Below, in pieces: positions 44,269 to 55,362 of a stretch of 64,000 nt of DNA (its first letter is position 1; each line of letters opens with the position of its first letter). This DNA comes from an uncultured Clostridia bacterium (GTDB taxonomy: Bacteria; Bacillota; Clostridia; Christensenellales; Borkfalkiaceae), in assembly GCA_947629675.1 (NCBI GenBank), contig CANREM010000001.1, positions 62,001-126,000 of the forward strand, given 5' to 3'. The notes below the pieces were generated by a model. The model searched no databases. It saw only the letters and a program-made list of their open reading frames with translations, and was not told where the DNA came from. A program made the translations under genes and the position numbers.

Positions 44269-47200
44269 ATGAAGAAACACTATTGGCTCATTTTGCTTGC
44301 CCTTGCAAGCGCGCTTTGCTTTGCGCTCGGTCTTGGAGCTTGCGCAAAGGCAAAAGATCCTGTCGCACACAACCACACCTACGACGCGTGGGACTACGAC
44401 GAGACGCAACACTGGAAGTATTGCGATGAACACGGCACAGACAAGTCCAACATCGACGAGACGACCCGCGCGCCCCACGACTTCACGCAGGGCGACTGCA
44501 TCTGCGGTGCAAAAAAGCCTGTCACGCCCGGCGGCGGACAAGGAGGGGAAGAGCCTGGAGAACCCTGCGCCGTGCAATTTGATGTCAACGGCGGCTATCC
44601 GATCGTTGCTTTTACGACATGCGAGGCCGAAAAGACGATCTCTGCGCCACAGGAACCGAAAAAGAACGGATATCGTTTCGGCGGCTGGTTTACCGATGTA
44701 GCATGTTCGCATGAGGCGAGCTTTCCATATACCGTCACGAAAGACGTTACCTTTTACGCAAAATGGACTTCCGTAAACAAGACAGAGGTAAAATTTCGGA
44801 TCGTACCCGAAGCGGGTTCTTTCACGACAAACGGAGACATGATCGTCGATGGGAAGGTCGTTGGAGCAAGCGGCGATAAACTCATTGATTATTCGCAGGA
44901 TATCCTTCCGCCTATGGAAATAGAACGTGGCTCTAAATTTGAACAACCGGAAAATCCCAAGGATATCACGTATCAAGATGAGGATGGAAACGCGCATACA
45001 TTGCGATTTTCCTATTGGACGTTTTCCTCCGTATATGAGTACAACATATCGACGGCGGTGTTGTTCCCGCTCTATGATACCGATTACGATGAGATCACCC
45101 TCAACGCTGTATATATAGAAGTCCGAAGCAATCAAACTTATGCACAGCTCATGGTGCATCCCGAAAATGGGGAAAAGGATACCGTAATGTATGGGCTTCT
45201 TCATCAAGAATTACCCATCGCGACTCTTAACGCCAATACGCCGTATCCTTTCCAAACAGACGGATATGCCCCCCGTAAAGCGGGTTATGAAGCGACGGGA
45301 TATTATAAGACGCGGGAGTTTACCGCCGAAAACATCTACCCCGTCCCTTTCCGTTTTGAAAAAGAGCAAAATGATGTCTATATCCGCTGGGCAAAAAAAG
45401 ATGATGTGCAAATAACGTTTGATTTCGGATATGACAATAAAAAGGAAGTATCCACGACGCAATACAGGGGATATGTTTCAAGAATCGATGACCCGATCCG
45501 CGTGGGTTATACCTTCGACGGATGGTATGCCCCCTATACGCCGGCCAACGAAGACAATGCGTGGGATTTCTCTCACGATACGGTGTGGTCATCTTTCACC
45601 CTCAAAGCGAAATGGATCAAGACAGCCGCTGTTGTGACCTTCGATTCTCTTGGCGGGGAGGCCAGAAACCCCATCGCCGTACAAAAGGGCACTGTTATAA
45701 ATTCTCTTCCCCTTGTCGAACGGGAAGAGGATGGCGGCAACACCATTTACAATTTTCTTGGATGGTATCTCGATGAAGTAGGCTCTCGTCCAGCCTTATC
45801 GGGAACAGGGTTGACTGTGAATGACGACATAACGCTGTATGCAAAATGGAGCGATAAGATCGACATTTCAAAACTCGAATTGCGCATGATAAGCTCCGGC
45901 TATACCGTTTCCGTAAAGAAGGGGGCCGAAAAGGAATTACAAGGCGTTATTCTCCTGCCAACGCGCTATAAAGGAAAAGAGGTCATGAGAGTGGATAATA
46001 GCGGATTTGCAGGATGCATCAATCTCACAGAAATCGTTTTACCGGAAACGATCTATGCAATTTTCTCAGAAGCATTCAAGGATTGTACTTCCTTGACACG
46101 GATCGTCCTGCCGAACGGGCTCGAACAGATCGCGGCCGGAGCCTTTGAGAATTGTACTGAACTTGAGAATGTAAATTTTCCCACGGGAGATGGATTCGCG
46201 TATATTCAGGCAGATATTTTTGCGACATGTCCGAAGATGCTTGCGAAATTGACGAAAGACATATGGAATGGCGTTTCCGTTTTCTATTGGGAAAAGGCCT
46301 GCCTCGGCGTTGGGTACGGTACGGAGGATAAGAACGGTGATGGAAAGGCGGGCGTTTGGGACGTGACCGATTTGACGGATTATACAGTAAAAGAAGGAAC
46401 GACGGTCGTCGCATCGGGTGCTTTCTATTACTGCTCAAAATTGACAAGCTTGACGTTTTCCGATTCCGTCATGTGGGCTTCGGAGAGTGTCTTTCCGACA
46501 GACTTCATATACAATGGGCGAGGTGGCTGTGTGCTTACCGAATTGCACCTTTCGGCATCTTATAGATACAGTCAGTTAGCCCCCAATTATCCTGCCGATT
46601 TAGAGACACTTACGATTCCTGCAAGCAATCCCTATTTTGAGGTTGTGGACGGGTGTCTCGTCTATAAGCCGGAAAAAATTCTTGTTGCCTCTGTTGTCTC
46701 CGCCTCGAAAATACCGGACGGGATCGTCATTATCGGTGAAGAATCATTTCGCAATAAACAGCTTGATACGGTGGAGATCCCCGAGACGGTAACAACGATC
46801 CGCACGCACGCCTTTGACGAAGGTGCTTATACTTCGATCATTATTCCCGATAATGTCGGCATACTCGACGCATATGCGTTTACAAAATGTAGTAATCTTC
46901 AATCACTTACGCTCGGTGCCAAGGCACCCCTCATGGAGACGGCGTTCTTCACCAATATACATTCCTATGACCTTGCAAACATAGAAATCTCTGCCGTCAA
47001 TGAAAACATGATCTGTATAAGCAGCATCGTATATAATCGAAGGGACGGCGACATGATCTATGGCGCACCCGCTTATGTGGGCCCTTTTACGCCTTGGGAA
47101 AAGGCCACACGGATCAAGAGCAGCGTTCTCGGCGGACATTATACGGAGTTTTGGCTCCCGGACAACATTGAAGAAGTTGAGGACTCGTTGATCGCGGCGC

Positions 47201-48594
47201 TTGAAGTAGACAAACTCATCCTCGGAAAGCGTTGGGGCAGTAGCGACGATACCTTTGAGAAACTCTTCGGAAACAATCGCGGAGGACGGATAAGCATGAA
47301 TTTATGTAAAGAAATTCAGATTTACGATGACGGAGACATGGTTGTAAAAGACGGTGCAGTTTACAATAAGGACGTTTCGCGCCTCCTGTTTGTCGAAAGC
47401 GATACGGAAAAACTTGTCATTCCCGATACAGTAACTTCGGTAGCGGGTAGCGTGGAAGCATATAACGTAAGAGAGCTTACAGTAGGAGCGGGGATCTCCT
47501 TTGATGAGTTCATCAAATTTATTTATGGATATGAAAGGTCGAGCACGACGTCCTCCGGCTGCGGTGCGGCGTTTTATCCCGAAAAAATTACGGTCAGTGA
47601 GCAAAACGCCGAACTGTCCTCTTTCGGCAATGTTGTTTATTCAAAAGATCGGACAAGCCTTGTTTACATACCTGCCAAGTTTGACGGAGACCTTGTTCTC
47701 CCGAAAGAAATGACTTCCATACATAATCTGTTCAGCCTCATGACTTCTTCGTATGGGAACGGGATCATTTATGATGAGGATTGGGTCGAATATTATCTTG
47801 ATCCAAGCTTCGTTCATATCCACACGCTTTCCGTCGAGAAAGATTCGCAACTTGAAACGATCGGTGCTTTTACTTTTGCGCCTGTCTCGGTTTACTATCC
47901 TACGTCATGGTTCGGAGAGCTTGATTGGAGCGATGGGCTTGATCTAAGGGACGGAAAAGACGGTGATGAAGCTGTAAAATTTGTCCCCGATTGGACTGTT
48001 GACGCACAGCTTGCCGGCATTACATTCACAATCGACAAGATCGATCTCTCAAATGCAACGAATTTGAAAGAGATCCATGGTAAAGCTTTCTTTGGTTTGG
48101 AGACCCTGCGTGAGGTTATTCTGCCTGATTCAATAACCAGTTACGGTTGGCTGGTGTTTGGCGTAGACGAGTGGAGAGGAGGAGGAAGTGCCCTTGAAAG
48201 CATTACGGGCGGCAATTTTGCAAATGCAGAATTTTGGTATGATTTCATCAACGATTATACCAAATTGTGTGATGAAAACGGCTTCTTCATCGTCGACGGC
48301 GTACTGCTGGGCTATCGCCCCAAGGGGGCCCCGACCGAAATAGTGCTTCCCGAGGGCGTAACATCGATCAGAGAGGGAGTATTTAAGAGTTGTAGTTCAC
48401 TTGAAAAGATTTATTATAGCGGGACGCAAGAGGACTGGGAAAAGATGCAAATAGGCACCGATAATTCCTACCTTGCTTCTGCGATCCGATACTACTTCTC
48501 TTTAACAAAGCCGAGCGAGGAGCAATGGACGGAATGGGATCATTGGTGGCACTTCGATGAGACGGGAAAGGCCGTCGAATGGGTAAAGCAATAG
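44269..48594 (+). CDS. Giant lipoprotein: Cys/His module, three InlB/Flg_new repeats, long LRR_5 array
   Basis: 1441 aa; TTGGAGG lies before the ATG. Lipobox LGAC (Cys25). About 33-83: a Cys/His module (HNHTYDAWDYDETQHWKYC...GDCICG) like that of the lipoproteins at 24-26 kb. Three Flg_new/InlB repeats, each ending YAKW or LKAKW, within about 100-530. From about 545 to 1400, LRR_5 units (GFAGCINLTEIVLPETIYAI, AFKDCTSLTRIVLPNGLEQI and many more). The end, QWTEWDHWWHFDETGKAVEWVKQ, matches the HWWHF cap of the collagen-like lipoprotein. Preceded by the structured RNA. Predicted surface protein, ligand unknown. GC is somewhat below the housekeeping genes. Confidence 0.82.
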   Translation: MKKHYWLILLALASALCFALGLGACAKAKDPVAHNHTYDAWDYDETQHWKYCDEHGTDKSNIDETTRAPHDFTQGDCICGAKKPVTPGGGQGGEEPGEPCAVQFDVNGGYPIVAFTTCEAEKTISAPQEPKKNGYRFGGWFTDVACSHEASFPYTVTKDVTFYAKWTSVNKTEVKFRIVPEAGSFTTNGDMIVDGKVVGASGDKLIDYSQDILPPMEIERGSKFEQPENPKDITYQDEDGNAHTLRFSYWTFSSVYEYNISTAVLFPLYDTDYDEITLNAVYIEVRSNQTYAQLMVHPENGEKDTVMYGLLHQELPIATLNANTPYPFQTDGYAPRKAGYEATGYYKTREFTAENIYPVPFRFEKEQNDVYIRWAKKDDVQITFDFGYDNKKEVSTTQYRGYVSRIDDPIRVGYTFDGWYAPYTPANEDNAWDFSHDTVWSSFTLKAKWIKTAAVVTFDSLGGEARNPIAVQKGTVINSLPLVEREEDGGNTIYNFLGWYLDEVGSRPALSGTGLTVNDDITLYAKWSDKIDISKLELRMISSGYTVSVKKGAEKELQGVILLPTRYKGKEVMRVDNSGFAGCINLTEIVLPETIYAIFSEAFKDCTSLTRIVLPNGLEQIAAGAFENCTELENVNFPTGDGFAYIQADIFATCPKMLAKLTKDIWNGVSVFYWEKACLGVGYGTEDKNGDGKAGVWDVTDLTDYTVKEGTTVVASGAFYYCSKLTSLTFSDSVMWASESVFPTDFIYNGRGGCVLTELHLSASYRYSQLAPNYPADLETLTIPASNPYFEVVDGCLVYKPEKILVASVVSASKIPDGIVIIGEESFRNKQLDTVEIPETVTTIRTHAFDEGAYTSIIIPDNVGILDAYAFTKCSNLQSLTLGAKAPLMETAFFTNIHSYDLANIEISAVNENMICISSIVYNRRDGDMIYGAPAYVGPFTPWEKATRIKSSVLGGHYTEFWLPDNIEEVEDSLIAALEVDKLILGKRWGSSDDTFEKLFGNNRGGRISMNLCKEIQIYDDGDMVVKDGAVYNKDVSRLLFVESDTEKLVIPDTVTSVAGSVEAYNVRELTVGAGISFDEFIKFIYGYERSSTTSSGCGAAFYPEKITVSEQNAELSSFGNVVYSKDRTSLVYIPAKFDGDLVLPKEMTSIHNLFSLMTSSYGNGIIYDEDWVEYYLDPSFVHIHTLSVEKDSQLETIGAFTFAPVSVYYPTSWFGELDWSDGLDLRDGKDGDEAVKFVPDWTVDAQLAGITFTIDKIDLSNATNLKEIHGKAFFGLETLREVILPDSITSYGWLVFGVDEWRGGGSALESITGGNFANAEFWYDFINDYTKLCDENGFFIVDGVLLGYRPKGAPTEIVLPEGVTSIREGVFKSCSSLEKIYYSGTQEDWEKMQIGTDNSYLASAIRYYFSLTKPSEEQWTEWDHWWHFDETGKAVEWVKQ

Positions 48595-48614
48595 GAACAT
48601 AGGAGAAAAGACCG

Positions 48615-48765
48615 CCGAGGGGGAGATTGTGTCCGCCTCGGCGGGGAAAAACCAAAAATTATGAAAATTATTGGGAAAAATCTATTATTTCGATATCTAT
48701 CGAAATAATAAAGTGGGGCGAAAAGATATGAAAAACGCATGGCATTTGCCATGCGTTTTTTGGTG
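48615..48765 (+). other. Three successive hairpins after the lipoprotein gene
   Basis: CCGCCGAGG/CCTCGGCGG (about 48611-48646), ATTATTTCGATA/TATCGAAATAAT (about 48684-48711), and ACGCATGGCA/TGCCATGCGT with flanking A5/T6 (48731-48761). The last is a good bidirectional terminator: for the lipoprotein gene on the plus strand, or for minus-strand transcripts reading through from the tRNA side. Confidence 0.55.
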
Positions 48766-49106
48766 TACCCGCCGGGGATACTTCGCGTTATGGGAAGAGG
48801 TATTTTATTTATACAAATCGGAACGCTCGTGCCGCGCGCTTCGTAATCAATAGAAGCTGCGCGCGGGGCGAACCCGCAATCTTTCATGCTTGATATAATC
48901 AAATCCCCGAACAGGGATGCTGTTCGGGGATTTTGGTGCACCCGGCGGGGATACTTCGCGTTATGGGCAAAGGCGTTTTATTGATGCAAATCGGAACGCT
49001 CGTGCCGCGCGCTTAGTAGGCAATAGAAGCTGCGCGCGGGGCGAACCCGCAAACTTTCATGTTCGATATCGTCAAATCCCCGAACAGGGATGCTGTTCGG
49101 GGATTT
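48761..49106. repeat. Two tandem 173-bp units carrying copies of the tRNA-Arg 3' end and a terminator
   Basis: Units 48761-48933 and 48934-49106 have identical length and about 85-90 % identity. Each begins (plus strand) with TGGTGYACCCGSCGGGG, the same 17-nt sequence that forms the CCA end, acceptor and T-arm strand of the adjacent tRNA (49107-49123), so the period continues exactly into the tRNA gene. Each unit ends with the hairpin CCCCGAACAG/CTGTTCGGGG. The middle holds a C-type repeat (GCTCGTGCCGCGCGCTT...AAGCTGCGCGCGGGGC). Confidence 0.8.
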
Positions 49107-49183
49107 TGGTGTACCCGCCGGGGCTCGAACCCGGAGTCGATGGCGTCGGAGGCCATAATGTTATCCAATTACACTACGAGTAC
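49107..49183 (-). tRNA. tRNA-Arg (CCG)
   Basis: Reads 5' to 3' on the minus strand from 49183. Acceptor GTACTCG pairs with CGGGTAC; anticodon stem ATGGC/GCCAT with loop CTCCGAC gives anticodon CCG (decodes CGG); T arm CCGGG-TTCGAGC-CCCGG. CCA is encoded (49109-49107). A TATAAT at about 49210-49205 fits its promoter. The terminator hairpin CCCCGAACAG/CTGTTCGGGG follows directly. Confidence 0.93.
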
Positions 49184-49229
49184 TTCTTGCTTCTTTTCCC
49201 ACATTATAGCATATCTTTTCGAAAAATGC

Positions 49230-51027
<1,798 letters not shown>

Positions 51028-51545
51028 CCGATCGTAAAGCGGCCCCCTCTATGAAAGGCGGCCTTCTTATGAGGCAAGCATCGCCCTGAGCAGATAAAGA
51101 GGGATGAAAACAGCGAGCCAATCCCCGAAGGATCCCCCTATACGAAGTCCGCAAGGCTTCCCTCTTTGGAAGGGGGAAGCTGTCACGCTTCGCGTGACTG
51201 ATGAGGGTTGTGCTTTCAATGGTGACTTTATTCTTGCTGTCCCCTCTGTCGTTAAAGCGACATCTTCCCTTGCTGGGGCGACGATGGCCCCTCATCCGTC
51301 GCCGAAGGCGACACCTTCCCCCCCCCCGGGGGGCTTCCAAGTATCGTCATGCTGAGCCGCGCGGTACGCGCGTGTCGAAGCATCGCCTTATTATAATCGG
51401 ACTTCGTACTTCGGGATTCTTCGGAGAGTTGCTTTCGCGGAAATTTTTATAAACCCCATCGCCTACTTCGGGGTGTTGCCCCTCGTGCCGCACTTAGTCT
51501 ACAAATAGAAGCTTCACGCGGGGCAGAATGACGCTTATCCCCAAC
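51028..51545. repeat. Intergenic repeat mosaic between converging genes
   Basis: A-type core ending TACGAAGTCC (51141-51150); B-type hairpin 51152-51211; E-type unit (about 51238-51312) with GCGACATCTTCCCTTGCTGGGGCGAC; facing units GTCATGCTGAGCCGCGCGG...CGAAGCATCGCC (51346-51389) and GGACTTCGTACTTCGGGATTC (51399-51419); C-type unit CCCCTCGTGCCGC...CGCGGGGC (51480-51524). All five families are present in 500 bp. No gene. Confidence 0.7.
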
Positions 51546-51554
51546 AACTAACCA

Positions 51555-52082
51555 CTAATCTCCGAAGAACTTTTTGATGATCTCGGCGAGTTTGCTCTTA
51601 TAGACGACATTCTGCGTGCCCGTGAAGCAGAGTGGAGGGTAGATGACGCACCACCAGTTATCTCCCTTGCCCGAGCCAAGCTCCAAGATGAGCGCGTCAT
51701 AGACGCCGGCATCGAGGGTCACGCCCTCGTAGACGCGGGTGGGGAACTCCTCCCGGCGCACAGCGGCCCTTGCCCCGTATGAAAAGCCGTTCTTTTTCAA
51801 GACGCTCTCTGCGACCTTCTCGATCGCAGGGAGATTTTTTTGAATGTTTCCGATCGCCTCAGCCTTATTTTCACAGGAGGCGACGACGGGGGTGAGGAAT
51901 TTCACCACCTCGTCCCGCACCTTGTATTTCACCGCCTGCGCCGCCTCCTCGTTGGAGTCGGCGCGGATATGTACGCGAAGATAGGCCTCCCTTCCGATCT
52001 CCTCTTTGGAGAAATTCCCGAATGCAAAGATAACGCCGAGGATCCCCGCCACGATGAGGACCGCTGCCAGAACTTTTTTCAT
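51555..52082 (-). CDS. spoIIR: Stage II sporulation protein R
   Basis: 175 aa. N-terminal signal/anchor helix, then LRVHIRADSNEEAAQAVKYK and the conserved ending DNWWCVIYPPLCF, both diagnostic of SpoIIR. In Bacillus it is made in the forespore under sigma-F and secreted into the intermembrane space, where it triggers SpoIIGA to process pro-sigma-E. AAAGGAGG precedes the ATG by 7 nt, and a sigma-F-like promoter is recognisable upstream. Length is slightly below the Bacillus protein. Confidence 0.92.
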   Translation of the reverse strand: MKKVLAAVLIVAGILGVIFAFGNFSKEEIGREAYLRVHIRADSNEEAAQAVKYKVRDEVVKFLTPVVASCENKAEAIGNIQKNLPAIEKVAESVLKKNGFSYGARAAVRREEFPTRVYEGVTLDAGVYDALILELGSGKGDNWWCVIYPPLCFTGTQNVVYKSKLAEIIKKFFGD

Positions 52083-52100
52083 GTCCGCCTCCTTTGTCGC

Positions 52101-52130
52101 AATGATTTCCCTGTGACAAAAATTTTATAC
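52101..52130 (-). promoter_or_regulatory. Sigma-F-like promoter of spoIIR
   Basis: Minus strand GTATA (52130-52126), 15 nt, GGAAATCATT (52110-52101). This fits the forespore consensus GYWTA-N15-GGNRANANTW with one mismatch, and spoIIR is sigma-F controlled in Bacillus. Confidence 0.5.
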
Positions 52131-52169
52131 CTGCACCCCGAAATTTTTATTAAGTTTTTTCCCAACCCC

Positions 52170-52198
52170 TTGCAAACAGTTGCGTTTTATATTAAAAT
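52170..52198 (+). promoter_or_regulatory. Promoter of trmL (leaderless geometry)
   Basis: TTGCAA (52170-52175), 17-nt spacer, TAAAAT (52193-52198), 6 nt, ATG at 52205. GGAGG lies 1 nt before the ATG, too close to act as a ribosome site. Confidence 0.65.
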
Positions 52199-52204
52199 GG
52201 AGGC

Positions 52205-52696
52205 ATGTTTCACATCGTCCTTGTAGAGCCGGAGATCCCGCAGAATACGGGCAATATCGCCCGCACCTGCGCCGCGACGGGGAGCGTCTTGCACCTTGTA
52301 AAGCCTCTCGGCTTCGACATCTCGGAGACCGCCGTGCGCCGCGCGGGACTTGACTATTGGCAGTATGTCGACGTACGCGTGCATGAAAATTTGGAGGAGT
52401 GTCTCCGATCGCTTGGCGGCATGCCCTGCTTCTTCTTCACGACTAAGGCGGAAAAATGTTATGCCGACGCGAGATATCCTGCGGAGTGCGCCCTCATCTT
52501 CGGCAAGGAGACGAAGGGGCTTGAAGAGGAGCTTTTGATCGGGCACAGAGAGGGGTGTGTGCGCATCCCGATGGTGGAAAAGCGGCGTTCGCTCAACCTC
52601 TCCAACAGTGTGGCGATCGCCATCTATGAGGCCCTCCGCCAGAATGCGTTCGAAGGCCTCGAGCAAAAGGGCGCGCTGCATAGACTCAAATGGTAA
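52205..52696 (+). CDS. trmL: tRNA (cytidine/uridine-34 2'-O)-methyltransferase TrmL
   Basis: 163 aa, a minimal SPOUT methyltransferase. Motifs: EPEIPQNTGNIARTC (motif 1), ALIFGKETKGL (motif 2) and RIPM...RRSLNLSNSVAIAIYEA (motif 3, trefoil knot). It methylates the ribose of the wobble base of two tRNA-Leu species in E. coli. The start is fixed by the family N-terminus and lies at the predicted +1. It overlaps the next gene by 7 nt. Confidence 0.93.
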   Translation: MFHIVLVEPEIPQNTGNIARTCAATGSVLHLVKPLGFDISETAVRRAGLDYWQYVDVRVHENLEECLRSLGGMPCFFFTTKAEKCYADARYPAECALIFGKETKGLEEELLIGHREGCVRIPMVEKRRSLNLSNSVAIAIYEALRQNAFEGLEQKGALHRLKW

Positions 52697-53763
52697 AGAG
52701 AAAAAAGATCCTGTTTCTCATCGTCGGGGCGGTGCTTTCGGCGGTGTGCATATTCACGCTCTTTCTGCCCTTCCCCAAAGCGGTCGCACGGGCAGAGGAG
52801 AACTACCGCTGCGTTTGGGAGGACGGAGAAGAGACTTCGGAGAGCTACGCCTCCGCATTTTCCATGCTCCAAGGGATCGCGGAAGATGGGACCATTGAGC
52901 TGAAATATGGCACCCATGTCGGGAGGATAACCCCCGGAGAGGACTTTTACGCCTACAACGACGCCCTCTCGAAGGGGAGCCTTTTGGACCTTCTCCTTCT
53001 CGGGAATGGGGAGCTTTCGCGTATCGAGCGAGCCGCGCTCTATGAGGTGTACGGCGGCACCGCCTACTACTCCGCGGACGCCTTCCGCTATACGGGAGAG
53101 AGGGTCGTCCGCGAGAATTTCAAACACCCCGAAAAGGTCGTTCTCCTCTCGGGGACGCTCGGAAGAAGCTATCTTTCCCAAACGGGGGCGAAGGAGCTGC
53201 GCCTTGCGTCCGAGGCGAAGTTTTCGGCGGACAGGCTCCTCGGGAGCAGGGTGGAGAAAATCACGGCCGCCGCACCGTATTGTGCGGAAAACGACCTTCT
53301 CTACCTCGACGTAGCGGGGCAGAGGCGGCTCCTTGCGGCCGTTCCCACCGCCCGAAAACTCACCGTCGGCGACTGCGACTATGCGGATGAAGGGGCACTT
53401 GCCGCCTGCACGCAGCTCGAAGATCTCACGATCCCCTTTGCGGGGAATGCGAAAAGGAACTTTGGGTCTCGGTATGACGGAACGTTCGCATGGCTGTTTT
53501 CATCGGACGGATTCCTCGTTCCCAAGACGTTGAAAACCGTCCGTGTCCTTGGAGGGAAACTTGTGAGCCGCTGCTTCTACGGCTGTCCGTATCTCCAAGA
53601 AGTGAATGCGTGCGGTCTTTCCGCAGAGGACGTTTCCGACGACGCATTTGCGGACATGGTGGGGTGGAAATGCGTCCATTCCTCTAACGGGAATTTGATT
53701 TTGACGGGGAAATACTCGAGGCATATCGCACCGTGCGGATGCACGGTGTTCGTACGCGGATAG
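52690..53763 (+). CDS. Secreted LRR_5-like protein of unknown function
   Basis: 357 aa starting within the end of trmL. A signal peptide (about 1-35, cleaved after ARA) and no lipobox, so it is released or wall-associated. The second half has LRR_5-like phases (LTVGDCDYADEGALAACTQLEDLTIPF, LVSRCFYGCPYLQEVNACGL) and a terminal small Cys-rich end (APCGCTVF). The first half is unrecognised. It sits in an operon between trmL and cardiolipin synthase, which gives no functional hint. Confidence 0.65.
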   Translation: MVKRKKILFLIVGAVLSAVCIFTLFLPFPKAVARAEENYRCVWEDGEETSESYASAFSMLQGIAEDGTIELKYGTHVGRITPGEDFYAYNDALSKGSLLDLLLLGNGELSRIERAALYEVYGGTAYYSADAFRYTGERVVRENFKHPEKVVLLSGTLGRSYLSQTGAKELRLASEAKFSADRLLGSRVEKITAAAPYCAENDLLYLDVAGQRRLLAAVPTARKLTVGDCDYADEGALAACTQLEDLTIPFAGNAKRNFGSRYDGTFAWLFSSDGFLVPKTLKTVRVLGGKLVSRCFYGCPYLQEVNACGLSAEDVSDDAFADMVGWKCVHSSNGNLILTGKYSRHIAPCGCTVFVRG

Positions 53764-53772
53764 GAGAAAACC

Positions 53773-55350
53773 ATGAGACTTTTCAAGAGAATTTTCAGCC
53801 GGTTTTTCATCGTGGCACTCACCATCATCGTCTTTGTCCTTCTCATCTGGACGGCGATCATCGCGGCCCTCGTCCTTCTCGACGGCGTTGTCGCGGAGTA
53901 TCTTCCCGCAGTCGAACCCTACTTTATCCTCGTCGTCTCCATTCTCTGGTATCTCATCGCGGCGATCTTCGTCATCCGCGTCGCCAACCGCGACATGGTC
54001 CCCGAGACCAAGATCCCGTGGATCATCACCATCGTCGTATTCAGCATCTTCGGCGTCGTCCTCTACCTCATGTTCTCCTCCGTTCGCCCCTCTAAAAAGA
54101 AGCGCGAACTCTACCGCGGGGTGGACGCCGCCATGCGCAAACACGAGTGGAGCCAATTTACAAAGGAGGAACTGCACGACAAGATGGGCCGCTGGGGGAT
54201 GGTGAGCGAGGCCCTCTCCACGGTCACGTCCGAGGCCATTGCCTACAGCGGCACCAAGACGGAATATTTCCCCGTGGGCGAACAGTTCTTCGAGCGATAC
54301 CTCGAGGACATCGGGAAGGCGGAGAAGTACATCTTCATGGAGTACTTCATCATCGAACGGGGGCAGATGTGGAACGCCATCCTCTCCGTCCTCGAGCGCA
54401 AGATCCGCGAGGGCGTCGAAGTGCGCGTCATGTATGACGACATCGGCTGCATGGGCAAAATACACCTGAACTACCACCGCACTTTGAAGAAAAAGGGAAT
54501 CAACTGCAAGAAATTCAACCCCTTCGTGCCCATTCTCACGAGCGTCCACAACAACCGCGACCACCGCAAGATCACGGTCATCGACGGGAAGGTGGGCTAT
54601 ACAGGCGGGCTGAACCTCGCCGACGAATACATCAACGTCACCCATCCCTTCGGCCATTGGAAGGACAACGCCCTCCGCCTCGAAGGGGAGGCGGTGAAGA
54701 GCCTTCTTTTGATGTTTTTGCGGCAGTTCGATGTGCAGGTCAAGACGGTGGAGGACGCCGCCCGCTACATTCCCGAAAATTACGAAAAGTTCGAAGAGAG
54801 CGGCATCGTCCAGCCGTACGGCGACGGTCCCTTCCCCATCTATCCCCGCCACTTCAGCGAGGACGTGTATATCAACATCCTCAACAGCGCGCGCAAGAAT
54901 GTCTATATCACAACACCCTACCTCATCATCGATTACAGTCTGAAGCAGGCCCTCATCCTCGCGGCGAGGAGGGGGGTGGACGTCCGCATCATCACGCCGC
55001 ACATTCCCGACAAGAAGATCCCCTTTGCCCTCACCCGCTCCAACTACATGGCTCTCATTGAGGGCGGGGTGAAGATCTATGAGTATACCCCCGGGTTCGT
55101 GCATGCCAAGCTCATGCTCGCGGACGACACGGTGGCGACGGTGGGGACGGTCAACCTCGACTATCGCTCCTTCCTCTTTCACTACGAGAACGGCGTCCTC
55201 ATGCACGGTACAAAGGCGGTGGAGGAGATCAGGCGCGACTTCGACGAGATGTTCGCCTGTTCCGCCCTGCAGACGCGGGAGGACGCAAAGCGGAGCGTCG
55301 TCTGGCGGTGGATCTGCGAGCTTGCCAAACTCTTTGCCCCGCTCTTTTAA
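53773..55350 (+). CDS. cls: Cardiolipin synthase (phospholipase D superfamily)
   Basis: 525 aa. Two N-terminal transmembrane helices (about 10-37 and 48-68) plus a third weaker one, then two PLD domains with HKD motifs: DHRKITVID (His264) and VHAKLMLAD (His444), each followed by the GG or N/S-containing strand. It joins two phosphatidylglycerol molecules into cardiolipin. It starts 10 nt after the exported-protein gene with AGGAG ahead and is followed at 12 nt by a small gene, so it is part of one transcript from trmL. Confidence 0.94.
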   Translation: MRLFKRIFSRFFIVALTIIVFVLLIWTAIIAALVLLDGVVAEYLPAVEPYFILVVSILWYLIAAIFVIRVANRDMVPETKIPWIITIVVFSIFGVVLYLMFSSVRPSKKKRELYRGVDAAMRKHEWSQFTKEELHDKMGRWGMVSEALSTVTSEAIAYSGTKTEYFPVGEQFFERYLEDIGKAEKYIFMEYFIIERGQMWNAILSVLERKIREGVEVRVMYDDIGCMGKIHLNYHRTLKKKGINCKKFNPFVPILTSVHNNRDHRKITVIDGKVGYTGGLNLADEYINVTHPFGHWKDNALRLEGEAVKSLLLMFLRQFDVQVKTVEDAARYIPENYEKFEESGIVQPYGDGPFPIYPRHFSEDVYINILNSARKNVYITTPYLIIDYSLKQALILAARRGVDVRIITPHIPDKKIPFALTRSNYMALIEGGVKIYEYTPGFVHAKLMLADDTVATVGTVNLDYRSFLFHYENGVLMHGTKAVEEIRRDFDEMFACSALQTREDAKRSVVWRWICELAKLFAPLF

Positions 55351-55362
55351 GGAGGACATCCT

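Noticed and set aside
48540-48941. Minus-strand 133-codon frame across the tRNA-end repeats
   Set aside because: It translates hairpins, repeat C and tRNA-like sequence; the second 173-bp copy has in-frame stops.
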